Both the position numbers and the translations under genes were made by a program. Positions 13,101-25,100 of a stretch of DNA of 64,000 nucleotides are shown here, piece by piece. Below the pieces are notes generated by a model. That model had not been told where the DNA came from and did no database searches. It saw only the letters and a program-made list of their open reading frames with translations. The DNA is taken from the NCBI GenBank assembly GCA_015183035.1, contig JACZZP010000020.1, positions 62,001-126,000 of the forward strand. The letters run 5' to 3'. The stretch comes from Meloidogyne chitwoodi. Taxonomy: Eukaryota > Nematoda > Chromadorea > Rhabditida > Meloidogynidae. Numbering within the stretch: position 1 is the first letter of the stretch; each line of letters opens with the position of its first letter.

Positions 13101-16100
13101 TTTTGGCTAGAGAAAAAAAATGAGAAATAGTTAAAGTAAGAGAATAGAATGGGGGGAGAAAATTAGTACATTTAGAGTCTGTCACTAATTTTTTCTTGCT
13201 AAAATAAAAGAGGGAGTTTGCGTTTTTAGACGATTCCTTCTTACATGCAAAAAGAATTTTGCTAGAAGAAATTTACTGATGAGAGTGGTTTTCACAATCA
13301 TCTCTCGATAATGTTTGCGAGTCAGACAAAAAAAATATTGCCTTAGTGCAAAACATTGGTGAATGGAAATATGAAAAAATTTGTGGAGAGTCGTGAATTC
13401 TCTCGTGTGAGAAAAAATATTACCTAGTGCAAAACATTGGTGAATGGAAATATGAAAAATTTTGAGGAGAGTCGAGAAGTCTCTCGTGTGAGAAGAAAAA
13501 ATATTTTGTCTTATAGGCAAGATGTTTGTGAATGGAAAAATGAAAAATTTACTGGAGAGTCGAGAAGTCTCTCGTGTGAGATATAAAAAAAGTACGTTGC
13601 ACATAGGTTGCTGCATGCAGCAGTAAAGTCAGGTAATGTCACGAGACAACTTTCGTGTTATTCTGATACCTATGTGCTCCGTGTTATTATAAAAAACTTA
13701 TAGTTTTAAAAAAGATCTGGTTGATCCTACTGATTTGTTCATTTCAAAGATTAAGCCATGCATGTACTTGTTTAATCGATTTATCGAGAAACCGCGAACG
13801 GTAGTACAAGTGCCATGATTTACGTGATCTTGATTAATCCACTAAATTGATAATTGAAGAAAAGCTAGAGCTAATGTTAAAGCCTGGGGCCTGCAGCCGC
13901 GGTAATTCCAGCTTTTCCTAACGCATAGAATTATTGCTGCGGCTAAAAAGCTAGTAATTGGATTCGTATCAATACTCTTAAACCCTTCGGGTTTTTTCTG
14001 GATGCTAGTTCAGTTTTGATCCTTAACAGGATTCTTAACAGGCATTATAACTCTAACTTACTAAATAGTTGATTTTTTTGGAATATAACTTTTTAGAGGG
14101 ATTTTAAGTGTTTAGCGAAATAAATTGAGCAATAACAGGTCTCTTGGATGCCCGTGGCTGCACAATCGCTACACATGCAAAAATACGCTGGCTTCTTCCC
14201 AAACCATTGAAAATTTGACGTGATTTTGATCGGAAATTGCAATTATTTTCCGTTGAATTCTAAGTAAGAGCGAGAGCACGCTTTGATTACGTTCCTTTCC
14301 TTTGTACACAACGCCCGTCGCTGCCGAGCCATTTCATAAATTTGGGGACTGTTGATTTTAAAAAGTTTTCTTGATGGAAACCAATTTAATCGCAGCGGCT
14401 TGTATGTTAATTAATTTTTTTATTTTTTAGATTTAAAAAGTAATTAATAATTAAACTTGCAGCAATATTATTATTATATTTTGAAAAATTAATAATGGAA
14501 CCATCAAATCATGTAAGAATTATATTATTTAAAAATTTTAATTATTTAAAATAGGAAATCACCCTATTCATTACTTTGTTTGAAAAGATGGCTGGACCCC
14601 TCTTACAAGACATATTCGGAGAAATAGGCAAACTTCAAGCGGAAATTCAAATACTCAAAACGAACATAGAAATACTGGAACTACATTTAAAAAATAAAAC
14701 GCAATTTGATTGGCTCAAAGCTGCCGACGACCTGGTAAATAATAAAATAATTTTTGAAGGTTAATTATAATTTTTAGTTGAAGTATCATGAAGAACTATA
14801 CAAATAATAATGAAAAAAGAAAAAGAATGATAGTCTATAATTTATTTATTTATTTTTTAATAAAATTATTCTTTATTTTTATTCTTTATTTTAACTAGTT
14901 TTTGAAAAACTAATGATTACCTAAATATTTTTAAATATGTGCTTTTTTTATAACAGAAACATCATCTTCTAACAGATTGCGCTGTATATTGAAGCTTCTA
15001 ATCTAAGTGAAAAAAGGTATTTTTAAAAATAAACTTTCTTTACTAATTAATATAATTTTAGAGCTTCCGGAAAATTGGTGAGTGGAAAACAGGTCAGTGG
15101 AAATTTGGCTCTCGCAAACTTGGTGAGTGGAAAATATTTCATTGGAAGGTTGGTAAAAATGCGTGTTGAATACTGTTCAGTGAAATGTTGGTGAGTGGAA
15201 AAACGGTGAGTACTCGGAAAACTTGTTAGTGGAAAACTGATAAGTGAAGAAATTTTTTGTACTGTTTCTTCACTTATCAGTTTTCCACTAACAAGTTTTC
15301 CGAGTACTCACCGTTTTTCCACTCACCAACATTTCACTGAACAGTATTCAACACGCATTTTTACCAACCTTCCAATGAAATATTTTCCACTCACCAAGTT
15401 TGCGAGAGCCAAATTTCCACTGACCTGTTTTCCACTCACCAATTTTCCTACCACGAATTTAGCAATGTCTTCAAACAAAGAAAATGATCCGTTTACTGAT
15501 GATGAAATTGAAGAGAAAGGCAAGCAAACTTTTTTAAACAAATTATATATTTTTTTCAGGATATGATGGTTCAAAGAATATGCCAGATATCGAACAAGGT
15601 AGCGATAATTTCATTTCTTATTCTAATATATAAATGATTTTATTTTCTAAAGGAATCGATCAAAATCAAAAAGAGTTTGGAAATGCTGATACACAAGGAG
15701 AAAAAAGTAAGTGTTTTTTCATTTTTGATGTATTTAAATTCATCAAAAATGAATTATACTTAAGGTGATGTGATTAATAATCTGAGTGCTTTGGAACTGG
15801 AAACAATTCGCTCTTTTATCAAGGACCAAAATAAGAAGAAAGATGCTGCAGAAGCTCGACGACGCCGTTCCTTTACTTCTTCTACGAGTTCTCTTAGTGG
15901 AAAATCTGGAGGATGTCTGCCTCCAATCCCTAAAAAGGCAAAACGGCCTGCAGTGACAAAGATGGTCTTTAAATAATTTTATTAATATTTTTTGCAAAAA
16001 TTTCAGATAACATGTGAACCGAATAAGCAAGACAAGCTGGAAAAAGTTTTTCATTTCGAAGACGAGGTTCAATCTGATGATCCGGATAAGGATGATATAA

Positions 16101-19100
16101 TCGAACTTGGTAATGACGAGGATGAATATAGGCAATTGTGTTTGGAAGAACAACGTAAATTTAAAGTACTATTAAATAAAAAAACTATTTAGGTCGTCAA
16201 CGCGTTTTAAAAACAGTACCGCAGCAGCTTCTCAACCAGGCTGAGATGTTGAAAACTCCGAGAAAAGGAATTTTTATTCATCTTTGTAATAGTTGTAAGG
16301 ATCATCATATGAAGAAAGAAAAATATTTATTCAAAGCCGGTGGAGGTGGAAACTATATAATAAGTGTAGAAATGTGCGCTCAGGACTTGGATAAAAATAT
16401 TGCACTTGCGGATTATTATGGTTTGCTAAAATTTAAAAATTTTTTATCTTTTTAGGGAAAACAAAAGGACATGCGAAACAATGCGGTGAAGGAAGCTCTC
16501 AGAGTAAATTATCCTTTGAAAAAAGTATAATTTAAAATATTTTTTAAATACTATAAAATTTTAAAGTGGCAGGTGTTTTGTACTACAAATTAGGAGAAAG
16601 CTGCCAAATCGAGGCGGATAAGAAACTTCTGAAATTCAAATATGCGTGGGTCTTATACCAGGTAAAACTTCTTTAATAATTATGTTATAAAAATGTTTTA
16701 GTGCGCTAAATGTGAAGAATTGCAGAAGAGCCAAGCTCTTGATTTATTTCTTCAGAAGGTGGGGTTTTCAGGCATTATGTATGTGCTTCATTTTATGGTA
16801 ACTATATTTTTGAAATAAATTATTTAGCAAAATTTTAGTGTTGTGCTGCATGTCGAATAATGAATCGCGACTTTCAAGCGATGATATATAAGAACTTTAA
16901 TACATTCACAAAATAAATTATTTATAAATTAAGAACTCACACAAAATAATAAAGTGTGAAGAATAAACTGTTAACCTTAAATTTTAGTCTATATTTTCTT
17001 GTATAATTACACTTTAATATTTTTTAAATTTATAAATTTTAATAAGTTGTTTTTTAGCCTGAAGGAAAATATGAACGGAGGTACTGAGCAAAATTGGGAA
17101 AAGGTTTTGTGTTTTATATTACCGTAAAAATTTAATATTAAGATGAATTGGTGGCAGAAAGAAGAAACGACGCTAATTTTAAAAGAGAAGTGTACTAAAG
17201 CCAAAGAAAGTGAGACGGTCCTAGAAGAAACCAGAAAGAATTCTAAAAAAATGAAATCCGCACTATACTTGGCAGCTCTCAATTGGCATAAAAAAAATTA
17301 CCCAGGACTTTCACACAAACAAATAAACATGTTAATGGCCGAAAATTTAGAGCTTATGGGGACACCGGTAAAATTTTTAAATAGCTTTAATTACAAAAGA
17401 AATTCAGAAAATTGTTGCTTGTATACAAGATAGTTTGTTTAAATGCTTAGCCAATCCAGAGAATGAACTTTGGAAAAAAATTGACATGCATACAGCAATG
17501 TGCTTGGGCCTTTTCGAGAGACCAGAAAGAGAGAGTGAGTAGTTTAGAATCTAAAAATTTTAAATTAAATTTAGAATCACCAATAATTATTATGAACAAG
17601 CTAGCATCGCCGCCAAGTACGTCAACACAAATAAATGGATCATCTATCGCTTCCGAGGATTTGACAGTTCCCTCTGAAGGTAAAATTAAAAAATAAATTT
17701 AATATAAAATTCATTTTTTTAGTTTCAACATATGGAGTTTTTGGCGGATGGGGAGAGTGTAGTTTTTGTACCTTTAAAAATATGCAACTTTTTCACAATA
17801 AATAATTAATTTTTACATTTTGTATCTTTATTGTTAATTTTCAAATGTATCTTATTTATTTTTTGTGCTAATACATTTTATAGATGTCTCGAGAGCTTAA
17901 ACGATTTTTTCGAGAGGATTCAGTGGAGCAAATATCAAGTGCTCGTTTTAAGATAGGCGTATTTAGGTAAACAAATTTTAAAATAATTTTAAACCCAAAT
18001 TATAGAGCTGCTTTTACTGTAATGAATGCAGAGGAGGCACCTCAAGGGAGGGAGCTTTTACTTGAACAACTAATTGATCACTTTTTTGTTCGTGCGTATC
18101 GTGCGGCAGGAGCGCGATCTCAAAAATGTTCAATAATAATTCGAAGCTCGGTCCTTGAGAGGCCAATACAAGTACCATATCGAGGGTTGGCTCAAAATAC
18201 TCCCCAAGTGGTCATGGAACAGTTCGACAACGTCGATCAAAGCGGTCAAAGGATGGGCAGACCGTCCATATACAGTCAACCAATTCAGATTGAAGTAATT
18301 ATTTTTTATTAATATTCATGCTTTTTAAAAAAGATTGTAATGGGGCCGTCAAGCGAAGAAGCTCTCAGATTATCACGCGAAGAACGAGAAGGAAGTGGAA
18401 GAAAAAGAAGAGAGATAAATCATGGAATAGATGTCAACAATCTCATTCAGGTAATAAAAAATTTAAAAAAAAGAAATTATTAATTTTTTATGTACAAAAT
18501 GATGATTTGGAAGCTCCATTCAATAGACATTGTTTACTTTTGGCCGTGCAACTTACAATGCTTTATATTAAAAAGCCTAACACCACGATTGCTAATGTTC
18601 ATTTTCAAAGATTAACAAAAGGAGGCAACGCAAAATCACAAAAAAAAAGAATTCTTTTGATAAAAACAATGCTTAATGAAATGAGAAAACGAAGAATTAT
18701 TTATCCTCTTAACGAAAAAAAATATAATGTTGAAGAACATGTTCCGCTTGTGCAGAAACTACTTGATCTTCAATATCCTGGCCAATATCGGATCGCTGTT
18801 TTTGGTGAATTTGGAAGAATGAGACCTATTTGGAAATCTAAAAAACGAGCATGCAATGAATTATGTCTTTATTTGAAAGACGGACATTTTTGGGGAATCA
18901 GAAAATTAAATACTCTATTTGGCTCTAATTATTATTGTCTTGATTGTGAATCGACTTACAATTCAAAAAAAAAGCATCGTGCAAAATGCGAAGCAAAATG
19001 TCCACGTTGTTGTGGTATAGGAATTGATTATCCGTGCGAGGAAATTGAATCATACTGGAGACAGTGCAACAAATGTAACAACATTTTCAGAAATCCAATG

Positions 19101-22100
19101 TGCTATCACAATCATATTATGAAAAATATTTGTAAAACTTTTATAAGGTATATTTTAAATAATTCGTTATAATAAATAGTTAGATGTATGGATTGTGGTC
19201 AAATTTATCAAGCAGGAAAGTCAAAAATAAAAAGTTCAGATGAATCAGATGAACATGAAGAAAGCGAAAAACAAGGACATATTTGTCATTCTAGATTTTG
19301 TTCTTTATGCCATTCAATTCACAAAACAGCAGAGCCTTGTTATGTACAACCAATTGTTCTAAAAAAACAAAAAGAATACTTACTTGTATATTTTTATTAA
19401 TAAAATGATAAAATTTTTAGGTTATTTTCGATTTCGAGTGTGCACTTATTTCACCCACAAGAAATGAGGACGAATGGCAAAGACTTGGAGATCCCAAAAT
19501 AGTTATTTCTGAAACAAATGACGAAAATTATCAACTTCACCATGTCAACTGTGTTTCTGTTTGATTTTCTTTTTTATTATTTTGTATTTAAAAAATTTTT
19601 AGGCATTAGTACTTTGTTCCCGTTGTATTGCCGACGACAAACTTTGGAAGGCAGAATTTTCAGAAAATTGTAGTATTTGCGGCATGAATAGAAAACGAAT
19701 GAATACATGGACAGCCGCAACATATGCAAACCCCCTAAAGGAATTTCTAGATTGGTTACTTTATGGACTTGGGAACGATAGACGGCTAATGACCTACGCT
19801 ATATCACACTATGGAGGGTTTGTTTGAGATATATAAATTTTTAACGTATTAGACGTTATGATATGCATCTTCTATTGGGAGAACTCATGAAATTAACAGG
19901 AATTTTGCCAAATATCACAAGATCAGGTGATTTGATTTTAAAATACGTATATAAAAATTTTTAGGAAATAAACTTTATGAGATTTTACTAAAGAGAAACA
20001 GAACTATTTGTCCTAAAATATCTTTACGTGATTCATTTAATTGGATGGCCTTGAAGCTTGAACAGCTGCCAAAAGCACTTGGTTTGGACATCGATGAAGG
20101 AGGAAAAGCTTTCTTCCCACACGGATGGAACTTTAATAAAAATATGAATATACGCTTGCATGGGCTTCCTGATAGAGAATATTATTATCCAGAATCTATG
20201 GGAAAGGAAAGAAGAGCAAACTTTGAATTGTGGTATAATGAAAATATAAATGCTCCTTTCTGCTTAGCCGAGCAAATTGGAATTTACTGTGAACAGGATG
20301 TTCGTATTCTCGCACATGCTGTGATTAAATTTCAAAGATTATTTTTCAATCTTGCTCCTGAACTATCTAAACAAGATGATGTTTTGACATCATCACTTAC
20401 GTTGTCCAGTGCATGTCTTCGTCATTTCTGTAATTTAAAAAGTTAATCTTATAGTTAAAATATTTTAGGTATTAACTACATGAATCCAATGGAAATAGCC
20501 ATTATTCCCGATAACGGTTAGTTAAAGTGAAAATTTCAAAAATATTTTTTAGGATATCATCGAGATAGTAATCAATCTGCAATTGCCTTAAAATATATGA
20601 AATGGATAAGTCATGAAATTGGGATGGAAGTTCAACATCGAGACAGCGCTAAGGGAGAATTCAGACTTCGTCTTTCCAGTGGAGAACTTTTAATGTTAGA
20701 TGGATATGTTAGACGAATGCCTGTAGAACAAGATATAGCAATTGAATTTTTGGGATGTGCATGGCATGGACACAAATGGTAAATCTATATTCTTTTTTAA
20801 TAAAATTTTCTAGTCTTTACAAACCAACTGAAATTTGTTTAAACGGTAAAACAGCCCTGTACAACATCGACAAAATTAAACAACGAAGAAAACATATTAT
20901 TGAAGCGGGAATGCGTCCATTAATGGTTTGGGAATGTACTGTTATGAATCAATTGCAAGAAAATTATGAAATGGCTTTTTTCTTCAATAAATTACCAGAT
21001 GTAGGCCCTCTTTGCCCCAGAGACGCTTTTCATGTAATCCTTCTTAAAAAATAAGAATTTCTAAATATAGGGAGGCAGAACAGGCCCTCAATGTTTAAAA
21101 TGTGATCTTGAAGAAACAGGTCTTTCTGAGAAGTTTGAAATTACTTGTTTCGACGTTGTAAGCCTATATCCTGCTGTAAATTTTTATGGATTCTATCCTA
21201 TAGGTATTTTTTCTAATCTAAAATTTTAAATAAGAAATAAGGCCATCCTGAAGCAATTGAAGTGAATAAGGCAGTTGATTGGACGAACCCAGACCATTTA
21301 TATCCGTATCGTGGAATTTTTAAAGTATTTATCGTTCCTCCCGATGATCTTTTTCTTCCTGTTATCCCAGAAAGGATTAACGGAAAATTGGTAAATTTTT
21401 AATTGTTTAACATAAAATATAGATTTTTCACCTGTGCCACAAATGTGCAATTGAGACGCCATCAGGCGTGCCATGGCGCTTGGAACAAAAATACACTAAA
21501 GAACTTGGACATACTCTTTGTTCACACGATGAAAGCAAAAGAGGATATGTATCAACGGTTTGTACTGTAGAACTTGAACTTGCTTTTAAGAAAGGATACC
21601 GAGTTACTTGGCTATACAGTATATATAATTGGAAGATTTGGACTGATAAATTACTACGTCCCTATGTTCAAGATATGATGAGATTAAAAATACAAGCTAG
21701 CGGATGGCCGAATTCCGTTCTTGATCCCTCAAATCCTGAAAATGAACAAATTTTAAAACAACAATTTTTAATGCGCAATCAAAAAGAATATGGTATAAAG
21801 CTGGAAAAGGATAAAATTGCACAAAATGAAGGAATGAGATATATGGCCAAAACCTGCAATAACTCATTGTTTACTTCAACATTTTAAAAAAATATAAAAT
21901 TTAGATGGGGTCGCTGGGCCTTGAGGTGCAATCTTTCCAAGGTTGGTTAACTCAAATTAAAAAATAAAAATTTTAAAGGATTTAATTACACGATCTCCTG
22001 TTGAATTACATTCTGTGCTCAATGATCCTAAATTAGACGTTGGAGCTGTAGAAATGCTTGCAACTGATTTGTTCGCGGTGCCTTATCAATTAAAAAAAGA

Positions 22101-25100
22101 GTTTGTCCGTCCACACGACAAATACAACATAGTCATAGCTCTTATAACAACAGCAACAGCTCGAGTTTTCCTCTATGAATACATGGAAAAGATTTTCAAT
22201 GATCCAGAATGTAAACTGCTTTATACAGATACTGATAGTTGTTATATTGTTCAACCAAAAGGAAAATCTCCACCTTTTCGTGTTGGAGATATGCTTGGAA
22301 TGATGAGCAGGGAGTATGAAGAAAATCGTATAATAGCTATTTACATAGGCGGTTGCAAACAAGTTGTTAAATTTTTATTTAATAAAAATTTTTTGTAGTA
22401 CGCAATGAAAATGCGAACAAAAAATGGAGAAATAAAATATATTGTTAAATGTCGTGGATGTTGGGACAGTGCTGATTCACCACTTGATTTCAATCAGCTA
22501 AAGGTTCAAAATTTTAAAGTTTTTAATAAAATTGTTTGAAGAAAATGGTCAATGCATATGGTGAAGACTTGGATCCTGTTATGCTCGAAAGAACTCATTT
22601 TCAGCCTAATTGGCGTAAAGGTCAAGTAACTTCACGCACGCAAAAACGGTAATAATAGAATTGTAATAAATATGATTCATTTATTTTTAGACGCTACTCG
22701 CCAATTTATGATAAAGGGTTCATTGATGATAATTTTGACTGTTATCCTTTTGGATATAGAGGAAATCCAATTGCAGAAATTTGCGATTAAATATTATTTT
22801 TTAAAATTAATAAATTTTTACAACTTTTTTCCTATGCTTTCTTATATTTTGTTTAAATAACAATTATCTTTTTATATTTTATTAATTTTTAAATTTTTAA
22901 CAACTTAGGAAATGATCAGCGATCCTGACATGGGTAAAAATGTTTACTTTTAATTTATATTTTTATTAAGAAACAATCTCTGAACTTTTCACTAGAATGG
23001 ACTTACAACAAAATCAGACATATAATTCCCTACCACCAAAAGAAATTATTGGAAATGAAAGCCAAAGAATTTTTGTCTTCTCGTCCCAGCAATGCGGCTT
23101 CAGCAACAGATTTCCCTCTCGCTTCACGCTTCTTGGAATAGAATTTTCAACTATGGAGAAATATTTTGTGTGGCAAAAAGCACGTTATTTTGCTGATTTT
23201 GAAATTGCGGAACATGTTCTAATACTTAACAATCCAGATCAAATTTATCGCTTTGGCTTAAGGATTCGAGGCTTTCGATATGATGAATGGAAAAATGTTC
23301 AAGACAAAGTAAGCACACTAGTTGTTTCAAAATGAAAAATTTATTAAGATTATGTATATTGGATTATTGGCCAAATTTACACAAAATGCTCAACTTTTTT
23401 CTCAGCTTAGAGGAACTGGTGATTGCCTGATAGCTGAAGCGGCAACGGTTAACAAATATTGGACTAATGGAATTTCAATTTCTAACCTTGTGCGCTTAAA
23501 AAACCCTGCGACCTGGGATGGAGATAATAAGCTTGGAATATTATTGATGGAACTTCGTAAAGAAATTAATTCAAGTATTTTTTAAATTTTATCGCTTCAT
23601 AAACATTGCTATTGTTTCGAAAATATTATTTGACATTTTATAAATATCTTCCTCTTTCTTTCCTCCAGTAATTACACATTTTCCAGTAGTAAAGAGTAAA
23701 ATAACAATAGATGAGTTTTTAATTCTTAGGCACATCCCTGGAAATAATTCTTGGTTGAATGAAATATAAGGAGCTAGCCATTCAGGAGGATAAATCCTCA
23801 ATGTATCGTACAAAGCTTTAAAATTTTGAACTTTAAATTTATTTTAAAAATTTACCTGGTAGATTTAATTTCTTTGGAAATTTAAATGAGGCAACAACAT
23901 TTTGAACTTTAAAAGTGCCTTCTCTAATCGTTGTTGGTTGAATTTTTGCTATTTGCCTAGCAAAAATTTTGGAGGCTTCAAGAGCCTGCTTCGAAGATTT
24001 ATTTCCAACACAAACAAGGCGTCCATTTGCAAATAAAAGAGCTGTAGATCTAATAGGTTCAAAGTTTTTAATAATAAGAGCTGAAAATTTTGCCGGATTA
24101 TACTTTGCATTTTCAAGTTTTTTAGAAAGAAATTTAAGATCGAATATAGGATCCAAAGTGATTGTTGAAACCACATTCTGAATTGTTGGTGTATTCATCT
24201 AAAAAAAGTTTATGATGATTGCCTTATGGGCTTGTTCTATATCCCTACTATTAATATATACCAGTATGTCCTTGTCTATTTTTTTATATTAAGGATGTAA
24301 TGGAATATATTATTAACAAGAATAATAGAAACAACCCACTAAGCCACACATCATAAACGTTATTATTATATAAATACCTTACATAAATAATTAATACAAT
24401 AATTTATAATGTTTCAAGCACCTTTTACAATGATAATTTCGGGGGCCACAGGGAGTGGTAAAACTCAATGGCTTCTTAAGTTTCTTAAAAATTGTCAATT
24501 AATTGTAGAGCCACCTCCCGAAAAAATATTATATTGTTTCGGTGAAATTAATGAAACAATTTTTAAGCTTAAGGAAATAGGAATAGAAACCTATAACGGG
24601 GTACCAGAGCCTGAACTTATTAAAAAACATCAGCTTCTTGTCCTTGATGACCTAATGCTAAATATTGATAATGATTTTATTGACCTGCTTTTCACGAAAG
24701 GATCGCATAACTGGGGAGTTAGTATTATTTTCGTAACACAGTCCTTATATGGACGTAACATAAAAACAGCAAGAGCCAATTCTCATTATATCCTTTTAAC
24801 AAAAAACCCTCAAGGATTATTACAAGTGAGAACATTGGGATCCCAACTATTTCCAAAACGCTTGGACTATTTCTTAGAAGCATATCGCGATGCTACCTAT
24901 GATAGATTTTCTTATCTTTTAATAAACATGCATCCGAACGCTGATGAACACCTTCGCCTATCCTCAAAAATATTTCCTAGGGAAAAAATGTGTATATATT
25001 TACCTTTATAATTTTATTATATAAATAAATTTTATTATGACTCTCAATTATAGCCCTTATATTCGCGAAAATTATCAATTTCTTCAAAAACTTGCAAAAA

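Noticed and set aside
13320..13585. CRISPR-like array
   Set aside because: Units are contiguous tandem repeats without unique spacers, in a eukaryotic genome.
13185..13616. 143-codon minus-strand open frame
   Set aside because: The product is three copies of a tandem repeat unit; no sign of selection or family.
15323..15574. Open frames on both strands near 15.4 kb
   Set aside because: They are the two readings of the perfect palindrome, not separate genes.
22090..22362. Antisense open frames within polB, integrase and minor capsid
   Set aside because: They lie opposite conserved coding exons and show no independent motifs.
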